64,000 bases of DNA from Acidimicrobiales bacterium (GTDB taxonomy: Bacteria > Actinomycetota > Acidimicrobiia > Acidimicrobiales > Aldehydirespiratoraceae): assembly GCA_029246685.1 (NCBI GenBank), contig JAQWMR010000010.1:434001-498000 (forward strand), written 5' to 3'. Position numbers and translations under genes: made by a program. Shown piece by piece: positions 31,260-40,903 of this stretch. How positions within the stretch are numbered: position 1 is the first letter of the stretch; each line of letters begins with the position of its first letter. Under the pieces are notes generated by a model. That model saw nothing but the letters and a program-made list of their open reading frames with translations. It did not search any database and was not told the DNA's origin.

Positions 31260-33076
31260 CCGCGCTCGCCACCGACGAGCTCGCGCGGTATCCGGAGCCG
31301 CTCGGCCGCCCCAACCCGGACTCGAGCCCCGGCTGGTTGCGTCGGCTGTGGCCGGTCGTCCAGCCGATGCGGACCGGCCTCATCATCTCCATTGCCGGCA
31401 CGGCGATCGGGATGCTCGCCCGCACGCTCGTCCCCGCCGTACTGATGCTCGCGATCGACGACGCGCTCGATGAGCAGACAAACACCCTGACGCCGTACGC
31501 GATCGCCCTGGTCGTGCTCACCGTGATCGCGTTCGTGAGCGGATTCCTTGCGCGCCGGGCCATGTTCCGTGTCGCCTTCCGGGTCGAAACGGCGATGCGC
31601 CACGCGGTGTTCGAACACCTCTCGCACATGTCGTCTTCGTACTACGACCGCAGTGAGACGGGGCAGTTGCTGGCCCGAGCGAACGGTGACATCCGGGCCG
31701 TCCAGATGTTCCTGAACTTCGGGCCGTTCATGGCGCTGTCGCTCGCAAGCCTGCTCATCGCGTTCGTGTTGATGATGGCCGTCAGCGTGCCGCTCACCCT
31801 GCTGACGATCATCCCCATCCCGATCGTCGCCTTCATCGGCCTTCGCAGTCGTCATCCCCAGCTCCCCGCGTGGTGGCTGGTCATGGCCCGCCAGGCCGAC
31901 GTCGCCACGCTCGTCGAGGAGAACATCGCCGGCGTCCGTGTGGTCCGGAACTTCGCCGGCGAGGAGCACGAGATCGCCCGCATGACCGGGGTCGCCGATC
32001 AGCTGCGATGGGCGATGGTCAAGGGGGCCGACGTCTCGGCTCGCTACATCCCCGCGCTCGAGCATCTGCCCCGGATGAGCCAGGTCATCGTGTTGCTCTA
32101 CGGCGGTCTGCTCGTCGAGAGTGGCGACATCGGCGTCGGCGCGCTCGTGGCGTTCAGTGCCTACGTCGTGATGGTCCAGGTGCCCTTCCGTTTCATCGGC
32201 CACCTCGTGCAGATGGCCCAGCGGGCGAAGGCATCGGCGATGCGCGTCTATGAGGTCTTCGACGAGCCGATCACGATCGTCGAGGCAGAGGACGCCGTCG
32301 ACATCACTGGCTCGTGTGGCGAGGTGACGTTCCGCGACGTCCATTTCGGCTACGCCAACGACGCCGACGTGCTCCAGGGCTTCGACCTCACGATCGAGCC
32401 AGGGGAGACGGTTGCCCTCGTCGGGGCCACCGCGTCCGGCAAGTCCACCGTTGCCCGGCTGCTGCCCCGCCTCTACGACGTGCGCAGCGGTGCGATCGAG
32501 ATCGACGGTGTCGACATCCGTGATGCGACACTGCATTCGGTGCGCGCCCAGATCGGCGTGGCGCTCGACGATCCGTTCCTGTTCTCGATGAGCATCCGCG
32601 ACAACATCGCGTTCTCGAACCCCACCGCGTCCGACGACGAGGTGCGTGCGGCAGCTGAGACCGCGCAGGCCGCGGGATTCATCGCCGAGCTCGACGACGG
32701 CTACGACGAGGTGGTCGGGGAGCGGGGCTACACCCTGTCCGGCGGCCAGCGTCAACGGATCTCGTTGGCGCGGGCGCTCCTTCATGATCCGCAGGTGCTC
32801 GTGTTCGACGATGCGACGAGCGCGATCGACGTGCGGGTCGAAGAGAAGATCCACGCCGGACTCCGCGAGGCGACCGCGGGCCGAACGGTGATCGTGATCG
32901 CTCACCGTGTCTCGACGATCTCGTTGGCCGACCGAGTGGTGCTCCTCTCGGATGGTCGAGTCGCCGCAACCGGCACGCACGAGGAGCTCCTCGTCACCGA
33001 ACCGCGGTATCGCGAGCTGCTCGAGCACATGGACCACAACGGCGACGACGATGCCGACGAGGGTGGTGACGCCTGA
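31256..33076 (+). CDS. ABC exporter half-transporter with degenerate ATP site
   Basis: A 606-residue ABC exporter: membrane domain (six helices, residues about 40-320) then ATPase domain. Walker A is GATASGKST near 390-398, the signature LSGGQRQR begins at Leu494 and Walker B is VLVFDD, where Asp519 replaces the usual catalytic glutamate. That makes its ATP site non-hydrolytic, as in one subunit of heterodimeric exporters such as TM287/288 and BmrCD. It overlaps marR by 4 bp and the partner gene by 1 bp (TGATG). It probably exports drugs or lipophilic compounds under MarR control. Confidence 0.95.
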   Translation: MTALATDELARYPEPLGRPNPDSSPGWLRRLWPVVQPMRTGLIISIAGTAIGMLARTLVPAVLMLAIDDALDEQTNTLTPYAIALVVLTVIAFVSGFLARRAMFRVAFRVETAMRHAVFEHLSHMSSSYYDRSETGQLLARANGDIRAVQMFLNFGPFMALSLASLLIAFVLMMAVSVPLTLLTIIPIPIVAFIGLRSRHPQLPAWWLVMARQADVATLVEENIAGVRVVRNFAGEEHEIARMTGVADQLRWAMVKGADVSARYIPALEHLPRMSQVIVLLYGGLLVESGDIGVGALVAFSAYVVMVQVPFRFIGHLVQMAQRAKASAMRVYEVFDEPITIVEAEDAVDITGSCGEVTFRDVHFGYANDADVLQGFDLTIEPGETVALVGATASGKSTVARLLPRLYDVRSGAIEIDGVDIRDATLHSVRAQIGVALDDPFLFSMSIRDNIAFSNPTASDDEVRAAAETAQAAGFIAELDDGYDEVVGERGYTLSGGQRQRISLARALLHDPQVLVFDDATSAIDVRVEEKIHAGLREATAGRTVIVIAHRVSTISLADRVVLLSDGRVAATGTHEELLVTEPRYRELLEHMDHNGDDDADEGGDA

Positions 33077-34944
33077 TGGCCTACGCAGGCTGGGGCGGAA
33101 TCGCCGACACGGGCTTCAGCGGCATCCCGCCGGAGGTCGCGGAGAAGGTCCAACGCTGGATGGAAGAGGGGCCGCCGGAGGTGGCGGAGGACCCGGAGCC
33201 GTTCAGACAGAGCGAGTACGACCGCAAGTCCTTCACGATGTCGCACTTCCTGCGGCCGTATCTGCTCGCCCTCTTCGGCGTGTTCATCCTCGTGGCGCTC
33301 GAGGCCGTGATGGCCCAGGCCGGACCGCTCCTGTTGCAGATCTCCATCGACGAAGGCATCCGCAAGGGCGATCGCGACCTGGTCGTCAACATCGGAATTC
33401 TCTTCGCAGTGTTCGTGCCGGTGTCGATAGCGGTCGGTATCGCCCGCACCGCCTACTCCGGCCGGGTCGGCGCCCGCGTCATGGCGAACCTGCGGGTGCA
33501 GCTCTTCGCGCACTTCCAGCGGCTGAGCATCGACTACTACACGAACGAGCGCGCCGGCCGGCTGCTTTCACGGATGACGAGCGATCTCGAGCCGCTCCAG
33601 CAGCTGTTCCAGCAGGGACTCGTCCAGCTCGCCGTACAGGGCGTGACGCTGATCGCGGTGACGGTGGCGCTGTTCATCCTCAACCCGATGCTCGCGTTCA
33701 TCACGCTTCTCGCCGTCGTGCCCGGCACGCTCGCTCTCTCCCTCTGGTATCGCCGGGTCGCTGAGGTCGCGCAGCTCCGGGTCCGCGACACGATCGCCGA
33801 CGTGCTGGCTCACCTGCAGGAGAGCCTCGCGGGGATCCGGATCATCACCGCCCACAACCGCCGCGAGCGCACGGTGGTCGAGCATCAGAACGAGGCAGGC
33901 GAGTATCTCGACGCCAATGACCGGACCGCCTTCATCAACGGCGTGTACGGGCCGGGGGCGGAGGCAATGGGCCCGTTCGCGCAGATGCTGCTGCTCGTCA
34001 TCGGCGGCAACCTCGTGCTCGACGGCCAGGTCACGCTCGGCGAACTGATCGCATTCGTCCTCTATGTGGGCGCGTTCTTCGCTCCGATCACCGAACTCGT
34101 CGCCCTGTACAACATCTACCAACAGGGCCGGGCGTCGGTCGTGAAGCTCGATGGCGTGTTCCGGACCGAGCCGGCGGTCGCCGAGAAGCCCGATGCGTAT
34201 GAGTTGCCGACCGTGGACGGCGAGGTGCGGCTCGAGGGCGTCACCTTCGGGTACGACCCGGACACACCGGTGATCAGCGATGTCGAACTCGCGATCCACG
34301 AGGGCGAGACGATTGCTGTGGTCGGCCCGACGGGCGCGGGGAAGTCCACGATCGCGAAGTTGCTCAACCGCTTCTATGACCCCCAGGCCGGCCGGGTCAC
34401 GATCGACGGCCACGACGTGCGAGACGTGACGTTCGCGTCGCTGCGTCGCCAGATCGGTGTCGTTCCCCAGGAACCGTTCCTCTTTGCCGGGTCGATCCGG
34501 GACAACATGCATGTCGGCAACCGGGATCTCTCCGATGACGAGCTGGAGGCGGCCTGCCGTCGCGTCGGTCTGGGCGCACTGCTCGACCGGCTCCCGGAAG
34601 GGCTCGACACGCCGTGCCACGAGCGCGGTGTCGCGCTGTCCGCCGGGGAGCGTCAGCTCCTCGCTCTGGCGCGGGCGTTCGTGTCGCAGCCCCGCCTCCT
34701 CGTGCTCGACGAAGCGACGTCGTCGCTCGACCTGCGAACCGAGCAGGCGGTGGAGGCGGCGCTGGACGTCGTGCTCGAGGGACGTACCGCAGTGATCATC
34801 GCCCACCGGCTTCAGACCACGATGCGAGCCGATCGGATCGTGGTAGTCGATGGCGGCGGCATCGCCGAGGTCGGCACGCGGGAAGAGCTGATTGCCGCGC
34901 GCGGCCACTTCGCCGACATGTGGGACACCGGCGGCCTCAGCTGA
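33076..34944 (+). CDS. ABC exporter half-transporter with consensus catalytic glutamate
   Basis: A 622-residue ABC exporter, the partner of the preceding gene. After a charged N-terminal extension of about 55 residues come six membrane helices and an ATPase domain with Walker A GPTGAGKST and Walker B LLVLDEATSSLD with the catalytic Glu546. Its signature is LSAGERQ (from Leu521) in place of LSGGQ. In the heterodimer this altered signature would pair with the degenerate Walker B of the first subunit, so one ATP site is defective in both halves and the other is complete. The 3' end overlaps the convergent CoA-transferase gene by 8 bp. Confidence 0.95.
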   Translation: MAYAGWGGIADTGFSGIPPEVAEKVQRWMEEGPPEVAEDPEPFRQSEYDRKSFTMSHFLRPYLLALFGVFILVALEAVMAQAGPLLLQISIDEGIRKGDRDLVVNIGILFAVFVPVSIAVGIARTAYSGRVGARVMANLRVQLFAHFQRLSIDYYTNERAGRLLSRMTSDLEPLQQLFQQGLVQLAVQGVTLIAVTVALFILNPMLAFITLLAVVPGTLALSLWYRRVAEVAQLRVRDTIADVLAHLQESLAGIRIITAHNRRERTVVEHQNEAGEYLDANDRTAFINGVYGPGAEAMGPFAQMLLLVIGGNLVLDGQVTLGELIAFVLYVGAFFAPITELVALYNIYQQGRASVVKLDGVFRTEPAVAEKPDAYELPTVDGEVRLEGVTFGYDPDTPVISDVELAIHEGETIAVVGPTGAGKSTIAKLLNRFYDPQAGRVTIDGHDVRDVTFASLRRQIGVVPQEPFLFAGSIRDNMHVGNRDLSDDELEAACRRVGLGALLDRLPEGLDTPCHERGVALSAGERQLLALARAFVSQPRLLVLDEATSSLDLRTEQAVEAALDVVLEGRTAVIIAHRLQTTMRADRIVVVDGGGIAEVGTREELIAARGHFADMWDTGGLS

Positions 34945-36058
34945 ACTCGGCCCGGATCGCCTCGGTCTGTTCGCCGAGGCGGGGGACCTTCCGCGGCTCG
35001 TCGGTCGCCGATCCTCCTCGCACCGGGTGAGCCGGGAGGCTGAACGCTGCATCCGTGGATGACGTCAGTGGGCGCTGGCGGAGCGCGCGGTGATCCACGA
35101 GGTCATCGAGGGAATTCACGGATCCGAACGCAAGGCTGGCGGCGCCGAGTGCTGCCTCGAACTCTGCACGGGACTTGGTAGCGATCGTCGCCGCGAGCTC
35201 CCGCTCGAGGGCCGGGCGGTTGGCGACGCGTTCGGTATTCGACGCGAAGCGTTCGTCAGCCACAAGATCAGCGCGATCTAGCGCCTCGGCACACAGCCGC
35301 ACCCATTCCCGCTCGTTCTGGACCGAGATGAGCGTGAGGAGCCCGTCGCTCGTTTCGTAGGCCCCGTAGGGCGCGATCGTCGGGTGCCGGAGGCCCGCGC
35401 GCTGCGGCGAGGAGTCGGCGAGGTGTTGCGCGAATGGGACAGCCATCCACTCCGCCGCGACGTCGAAGAGGCTGACCTGCACACCGGACCCCTCGCCGGT
35501 TAGTGAGCGCCTGATCAGCGCTTCGAGGATCGCAGCATGGGCGGTGACGCCGGCGCCGATGTCGCAGATCGACACGCCGATGCGGCCGAGTTCGGTCGGC
35601 CCGCCGGACACGGCAACCATGCCGCTCTCCGCTTGGACGAGGAGGTCGTAGGCCTTCTTGTCGGCGAGGGCGGGGTCCTCGCCGTAGCCGGAAATGTCGC
35701 ACGTGATGAGGTCGGTGTGTGCGGCTCGCAGGTCGGTCGAGCCGAACCCGGCCCGATCGAGGGCGCCAGGAGCGAGGTTCTGGATGAACACGTCTGCCGC
35801 GCCGATCAACTGGTGCAGGAGAGCCGCGTCGGCCGGCGCCTTGATGTCCAGCGCGACGGACTCCTTGCCGTGGTTGAGCCAGCCGAAGTACGAGGAGTCG
35901 CCTCCCGCCGCGGTGTCGTAGCCCCGCGCGAAGTCGCCATCGTGGCGCTCGATCTTGAGGACGCGGGCGCCGGCATCAGCGAGTCGAACCGTCGCGAGCG
36001 GCGCGGCCACCGCCTGTTCGACCGCGACGACGAGCAGGCCGTCGAGCGGTTTCGTCAT
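34937..36058 (-). CDS. Family III CoA-transferase (CaiB/BaiF)
   Basis: A 373-residue CaiB/BaiF enzyme, similar in length to alpha-methylacyl-CoA racemase-type members. N-terminal GLLVVAVEQAVAAPLATVRL and ARVLKIERHDGDFARGYD, the middle YFGWLNHGKESVALDIK, and the catalytic aspartate in AYDLLVQAESGMVAVSG identify it. It is 10 bp downstream of the amidohydrolase on the same strand and likely co-transcribed. Either CoA transfer or racemisation is possible; the sequence does not decide. Confidence 0.93.
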   Translation of the reverse strand: MTKPLDGLLVVAVEQAVAAPLATVRLADAGARVLKIERHDGDFARGYDTAAGGDSSYFGWLNHGKESVALDIKAPADAALLHQLIGAADVFIQNLAPGALDRAGFGSTDLRAAHTDLITCDISGYGEDPALADKKAYDLLVQAESGMVAVSGGPTELGRIGVSICDIGAGVTAHAAILEALIRRSLTGEGSGVQVSLFDVAAEWMAVPFAQHLADSSPQRAGLRHPTIAPYGAYETSDGLLTLISVQNEREWVRLCAEALDRADLVADERFASNTERVANRPALERELAATIATKSRAEFEAALGAASLAFGSVNSLDDLVDHRALRQRPLTSSTDAAFSLPAHPVRGGSATDEPRKVPRLGEQTEAIRAEFS

Positions 36059-36068
36059 GGAGGGATGT

Positions 36069-37289
36069 CTACAGCGCCTCGGCCGACATGTCGTCGGACA
36101 TCATGCTTCGGAGCGTCCGCGGGTCTTCGCCGTCGGGCGGCGTGTGCAGCTCCTCGTGCGACGGACCGTATTGCTCGGCGAGCGGGGCGAGGGCGTCGAG
36201 ATCGAAGTCGTAGAGATTTGCGGCGTTACCCGCGAGCATCTGGACGCACTCGTCGTGATCGAGCCCGGCGAACCGGCGGCGGAGGTGGTCCTTCGTGTGA
36301 GGGTGCGTGCCTTCGTCATGGGGGTAGTCGCTGCCCCACATGAAGTGATCGATGCCGACGTCGTAGCGCGCCTCGATGTCGGCCTCGCCGGGTCCGGAGA
36401 CGCCGACCCACCCGCACTGGGCCCATTGGTCGCTGGCGAGCATCGTCGGGAGAATTCCCTTGTCGTACTTGATCTCGCCGGTCTCGCCGGTGCTCGAGAT
36501 CGTCTTGATCATGCCGTCGAGTTTCTTCAGCAACGGCGGGATCCAGGACGCACCGATCTCGGTCAGCACGAAGTTGATCTTCGGATGCCGTTCGAACACG
36601 GCGCCGAGGATCAGGTGGACGAGCGGGCGCTCGGTGTAGAAGCCCACCTCATTGATGTAGAGAAGCATTGAGATCGGGTACTTGCCGTAGTCGGGGTTGC
36701 CGGTGCCGGAATGGCAGTTGACGGGTACCTCGAGGTCTTCGATGGCGTCCCATAGAGGCTCGTAGTACGGGTCGTAGAGCGGCTTCACCCACTTCACATC
36801 GGGCGCGATGTTGGGCAGGAGGATGCCGCCCCGCAGGCCATTCTCCTTGATCCACGTGAGGTCCTCGATGGCATCGTCCACGTCGTTCAGGAAGATCTGG
36901 CCGACCCCGGCGCGGCGCTCCGGATGCTCCTCGCAGAACTCCTTCAGCCAGCGGTTGTGGGCGTGGATGCCGGCCCGCCGCTGGCAATATTGCTCGGCCG
37001 TGGGCGGCTGGGCGAACAGGACGAAGCTGGGGAAGAACGGCGGCACGGTGTTGGGGAAGACGACTTCACCGACGACGCCCTCTTCGTTGAGCTGCGCGTT
37101 GTTGCGCATCTCGTTGTCCCAGTTGCGCAAGCGCCGCTGGTCGCCGAGGTCCTTGTAGGGGTTCTTGTACTCGCCGCGCCACGCGTCGAACTCATCGCGG
37201 AATTCGGCATCGAGGTACTCGCGGTAGGCGGCGTGGCTGCCGCCCGCATGGGTGTCGGCGGAGATGATGACGTAGTGGCTGGAAGACAT
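36069..37289 (-). CDS. Amidohydrolase family 2 hydrolase
   Basis: A 406-residue TIM-barrel amidohydrolase. The metal site begins with ISADTHAGGS at the N-terminus, VNCHSGTGNPDY carries the middle histidine and FMWGSDYPHDEGTHP the final aspartate and histidine. ATG 37289 gives the expected start. The gene is divergent from the acyl-CoA dehydrogenase at 37424; a pair of TGGTGCACCA-like sites lies in the gap between them. It is followed by the CoA-transferase. The three genes together suggest breakdown of a CoA-activated ring or carboxylic acid. Confidence 0.93.
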   Translation of the reverse strand: MSSSHYVIISADTHAGGSHAAYREYLDAEFRDEFDAWRGEYKNPYKDLGDQRRLRNWDNEMRNNAQLNEEGVVGEVVFPNTVPPFFPSFVLFAQPPTAEQYCQRRAGIHAHNRWLKEFCEEHPERRAGVGQIFLNDVDDAIEDLTWIKENGLRGGILLPNIAPDVKWVKPLYDPYYEPLWDAIEDLEVPVNCHSGTGNPDYGKYPISMLLYINEVGFYTERPLVHLILGAVFERHPKINFVLTEIGASWIPPLLKKLDGMIKTISSTGETGEIKYDKGILPTMLASDQWAQCGWVGVSGPGEADIEARYDVGIDHFMWGSDYPHDEGTHPHTKDHLRRRFAGLDHDECVQMLAGNAANLYDFDLDALAPLAEQYGPSHEELHTPPDGEDPRTLRSMMSDDMSAEAL

Positions 37290-37333
37290 ACGCTCAGCCT
37301 TGCCCGTCGAACACTCAACCGCCAGTTCAACCA

Positions 37334-37380
37334 TTCTGGTGCACCCATGGTGTCAATCGGGCACTCCTGGTGCACCAGAA
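37334..37380. promoter_or_regulatory. Paired operator-like inverted repeat (TGGTGCACCA sites)
   Basis: TTCTGGTGCACC (37334-37345) and its exact reverse complement GGTGCACCAGAA (37369-37380) form a 12-bp inverted repeat. Each arm includes a palindromic TGGTGCACC core; the two cores are 31 bp apart centre to centre, about three helical turns. Position between the divergent amidohydrolase and acyl-CoA dehydrogenase genes suggests a shared operator, possibly for a GntR- or TetR-type dimer pair. Confidence 0.65.
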
Positions 37381-37423
37381 CGGTGGGTTGATCGGCGGAT
37401 GTCCTGGGAGATAGACCGGTGTC

Positions 37424-38617
37424 ATGGCTGCTGCAGGTGGGTCAACGAGTACCGAGTCCATGATCGAGCTGCCGGGGGACGACGATCCCCGACGGCAGGA
37501 GCTGAGGGAGTGGTTCGCCGCCCATCCGGCGGCGACGCCGGCCCAGTTGCGTGACCGCGGGCTGGTCGTGCCCCACTGGCCTGAGCCGTGGGGGCTCGAT
37601 GCCGAGCCCGTCCATCAGCTCATCATCGAAGAGGAGATGAAGCGGGCCGAGGCGAAGAAGCCGATCAACCCGGTCGGCACCGGCCACTGCGGGCCCGTGC
37701 TCATCGTGCACGGCAGCGACGAGCAGAAGGAGCGCTACCTGCCGCCGATGCTGATCGGTGAAGAGATGTGGTGCCAGCTGTTCAGCGAGTCCGAAGCCGG
37801 CTCGGACCTCGCCAACCTCTCCACTCGGGCCGTCCGCGACGGCGACGAGTACGTCGTCAACGGCCAGAAGATCTGGACGAGCCTCGCCGACGTCGCCAAG
37901 TACGGGATTCTCATCGCTCGGACCGACCCCGACGTCAGCAAGCACACGGGGATCAGCTACTTCATCATCGACATGGAGACGCCAGGCATCGAGGTGCGGC
38001 CGATCGTCAACATGAGCGGTGGTGGCCTCTTCAACGAGGTGTTCTTCGATGACGTCCACATCCCCGCCGACAATCTGATCGGCGAGGAGCACAACGGCTG
38101 GGCGATGGCCAAGCAGGCGCTCGCCAACGAACGCGTGTCGCTCTCGATGGGCGGCTTGCGCTGGGGGCACGGGCCGACGGTGCGCGACCTGGTCGACGCC
38201 GTGCGCGATCGGGGAGGCATCGAGCAGGGCCCGCTCAAGGAACGGCTCCTGTCGGCCTACATCGAGGGCGAGATCCTCCGCTACCACAAGCTCAAGCTCG
38301 TCTCCGCCCAGATCAACAAGCAGCCGGGGCCGGACTCGTCGCTGCGCAAAGCGCTGGCGGATCCGCACGGAAAGCTCGTCTACGACCTCGCCATCGACCT
38401 CGAGGGCGCGGCGGGAATGCTGTTCGACGGCCCCGAGGACGGCAGTTGGGCCGAGTGGAACGACGGGTTCCGCTTCTCGCCGGCACTGACCGTCGGCGGT
38501 GGAACGAGCGAAGTGTTACGCAATATCATCGCCGAGCGCCTGCTTGGCCTTCCACACGACCTCGACGTCGAGCAAGGGCTGAGTTGGAGCGAGGCACAGC
38601 AAGCACAGCGTAAATAG
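37424..38617 (+). CDS. Acyl-CoA dehydrogenase
   Basis: A 397-residue FAD-dependent acyl-CoA dehydrogenase, introducing the alpha-beta double bond in an acyl-CoA. LFSESEAGSDLANLSTRA and VVNGQKIWTSLADVAKYG are the flavin-binding and substrate motifs; the C-terminal TVGGGTSEVLRNIIAERLLG is the standard end. This is the longer FadE type common in actinobacteria. The N-terminus is uncertain by a few residues (another ATG at 37460). It is divergent from the amidohydrolase and 48 bp upstream of the MFS-LivF fusion, with which it may be transcribed. Confidence 0.94.
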   Translation: MAAAGGSTSTESMIELPGDDDPRRQELREWFAAHPAATPAQLRDRGLVVPHWPEPWGLDAEPVHQLIIEEEMKRAEAKKPINPVGTGHCGPVLIVHGSDEQKERYLPPMLIGEEMWCQLFSESEAGSDLANLSTRAVRDGDEYVVNGQKIWTSLADVAKYGILIARTDPDVSKHTGISYFIIDMETPGIEVRPIVNMSGGGLFNEVFFDDVHIPADNLIGEEHNGWAMAKQALANERVSLSMGGLRWGHGPTVRDLVDAVRDRGGIEQGPLKERLLSAYIEGEILRYHKLKLVSAQINKQPGPDSSLRKALADPHGKLVYDLAIDLEGAAGMLFDGPEDGSWAEWNDGFRFSPALTVGGGTSEVLRNIIAERLLGLPHDLDVEQGLSWSEAQQAQRK

Positions 38618-38665
38618 GACAGCGCAAGGCAAAGCGACCGGGGGGACACGGTCGCTAGGGGAGCA

Positions 38666-40903
38666 ATGGCCGAAGGGGACGATCTTCAGGGGGACGGCAC
38701 GCTGAGTGCGGCCGCGCTCGCCGGGACGGTCCTCGACGAAGAAGCGGCCCGTCAGGCGGTCCAGGCTGACGAGATCCTCTTCGCCGACGACCTGCTCCCC
38801 GGCGTCGGAAGCGAGTCGCTCGGCCTGAAGAAGGGGCTCGTCATGGGCGGCGGCGCAACGACGTTTGTCGTGCTGCTGATCCTCAACTCGCTCGACGAGC
38901 TTCAGACGTCCGCGTTCGCGCTGCTCGCCCCCGACATCCGCGACACGTTCGGCGTGGGCGACGGCACCATCACCTTCATCGGCGCGATCTCCGCGGCGTT
39001 CGTGGTCCTGGGCGCGGTGCCGATGGGGTGGCTGGCTGACCGGTACCGTCGCGGACCGACCATCGGGTGGTCGAGCATCGCCTTCAGCATCTGCGTCTTC
39101 CTGAGCGGTTTCGTGCCCAACGCGTTCGCGTTCTTCTGGGCCCGTTTCGGCGTCGGAATCGCGAAGGCCAACACGATCCCGGTCCACGGGTCGCTCCTCG
39201 CCGATACGTACCCCATCGGGATCCGGGGCCGGGTCGGCGCGATCACCGCGATCGCCGGCCGTGGCGTCGCCGTGATCAGCCCACTCCTCGTCGGCCTCAT
39301 CACCGAGATCGCCAACGGCCCGGGCGAAGTCGATGGCTGGCGCTGGGCGTACTACATCCTCGGCGTGCCGGTGGTTTTCTTCGCGCTCGCGGCCTTCAGG
39401 CTTCGTGAACCCACACGCGGCCAGTGGGAGAAGCAGGACGTCCTCGGGGACTCGATCGCCGAGGAAGACCCCCTCCCGCCGAGCATGGACGCCGCCTTCG
39501 CCCGGCTGTGGAAGATCCGGACCCTGCGAGGCGTGATCGTCGGCTTCAGCGCCATGGGGTTCGGCATCTTCACGGCTCCGTTCCTCGAGAACATCTTCCT
39601 CGAGGACGAGTTCAACCTGGAGGCGCTCGACCGCGGTATCGCCAAGACCGCGGGTGGGGTCTTCGTGATGATCGCCCTGGTCTACGTCGGTCCGCGGTTC
39701 GATCGCCTCTACCGCGAGAACCCGTCACGGGTGTTGCGTCTCATCGGCGGCCTCATCTTCTTCTCGGCGTTCCTGATGCCGGTCCAGTACTTCATGCCGA
39801 ACGTGCCGCTGTTCGTCGCCATGTCGGTGCCGCGTGAAGTGATGCTGTTCGCCGCGTTCGCCATGGTCCAGCCGCTGATGCAGTCGATCGTGCCGTACCG
39901 GCTCCGCGGGCTCGGCTCTGCACTCGGCACGCTCTACATCTTCTTCACCGGCGCCGTCGGCGGCGGGTTCCTGGCCTTCCTGTTTGCCGATGCCTGGGGC
40001 GCCCGCACCACGGTGCTCATGTTGAGCGTCCCGACGACGATCCTCGGTGGGTTCCTGATGGTCCGGGCGGCGACCTTCGTGAAGTCCGACCTGTCGATCG
40101 TCGTGCAGGAGCTTCAGGAGGAGCTCGACGAAGCCGAGCGCCGAGCGTCGGCGCCGGAGGATCTCCCGGCGTTGCAGATGAACAACGTCGACTTCAGCTA
40201 CGGCCGGGTCCAGGTGCTATTCGACATCGGCTTCGAGGTGAAGAAGGGCGAGTCTCTGGCGCTGCTGGGCACGAACGGCGCCGGCAAGTCCACCATCCTT
40301 CGAGTGATCGGCGGCCTCAGTACGCCATCGCGAGGCGTTCTGCGCCACCACGGACGAACGATCACGTTCAGCTCGCCGCAGGCTCGGGCCGGTCTCGGGA
40401 TCCAGCAACTGCCCGGCGGCCGTGGGGTGTTCGGCGACATGACCGTGCGCCAGAACCTGGTCATGGGCGCCTACAAGTTCCGTCACGACAAAGCGGACGT
40501 CCGACGGCGCATCGGCTACGTCGAGGAGCTCTTCCCGGCGCTGCGGGGCCGGGAGAACGACTTGGCCCTGAACCTTTCCGGCGGCCAGCAACAGATGCTG
40601 GCCCTCGCGATCACGATGCTCAACGAGCCCGACGTGCTGATGATCGACGAACTCTCGCTCGGTCTTGCGCCGTCGGTGGTGCAGGAGCTGCTCGAACTCG
40701 TCGACCGCCTCCGGGAGGCCGGGCAGACGATGGTGGTCGTCGAGCAGTCGATCAACATCGCGCTGCAGATCAGCGATCGGGCGATCTTCCTCGAGAAGGG
40801 GCAGATCCGCTTCGAGGGATCCGCCGCGGAGCTACTGGAGCGTGACGACATCGCTCGGGCCGTCTTCCTGGGGGACAGGGACCTCGGAGACGAGGGCGGC
40901 TGA
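38666..40903 (+). CDS. MFS transporter fused to a LivF-type ABC ATPase
   Basis: A 745-residue fusion. Residues about 55-470 are a 12-helix MFS permease (GAVPMGWLADRYRRGPTIG is the signature loop A, and IGIRGRVGAITAIAGRG follows). After a short acidic linker (QEELDEAERRASAPEDLP) residues about 495-745 are an ABC ATPase of the LivF class: Walker A LGTNGAGKST, signature LSGGQQQ, Walker B LMIDELSLGLAP, which is the LivF form. It overlaps the next gene by 1 bp. An MFS permease covalently linked to the ATPase of a branched-chain amino acid-type importer is unusual. The frame is continuous, with no sign of a sequencing error. Confidence 0.93.
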   Translation: MAEGDDLQGDGTLSAAALAGTVLDEEAARQAVQADEILFADDLLPGVGSESLGLKKGLVMGGGATTFVVLLILNSLDELQTSAFALLAPDIRDTFGVGDGTITFIGAISAAFVVLGAVPMGWLADRYRRGPTIGWSSIAFSICVFLSGFVPNAFAFFWARFGVGIAKANTIPVHGSLLADTYPIGIRGRVGAITAIAGRGVAVISPLLVGLITEIANGPGEVDGWRWAYYILGVPVVFFALAAFRLREPTRGQWEKQDVLGDSIAEEDPLPPSMDAAFARLWKIRTLRGVIVGFSAMGFGIFTAPFLENIFLEDEFNLEALDRGIAKTAGGVFVMIALVYVGPRFDRLYRENPSRVLRLIGGLIFFSAFLMPVQYFMPNVPLFVAMSVPREVMLFAAFAMVQPLMQSIVPYRLRGLGSALGTLYIFFTGAVGGGFLAFLFADAWGARTTVLMLSVPTTILGGFLMVRAATFVKSDLSIVVQELQEELDEAERRASAPEDLPALQMNNVDFSYGRVQVLFDIGFEVKKGESLALLGTNGAGKSTILRVIGGLSTPSRGVLRHHGRTITFSSPQARAGLGIQQLPGGRGVFGDMTVRQNLVMGAYKFRHDKADVRRRIGYVEELFPALRGRENDLALNLSGGQQQMLALAITMLNEPDVLMIDELSLGLAPSVVQELLELVDRLREAGQTMVVVEQSINIALQISDRAIFLEKGQIRFEGSAAELLERDDIARAVFLGDRDLGDEGG

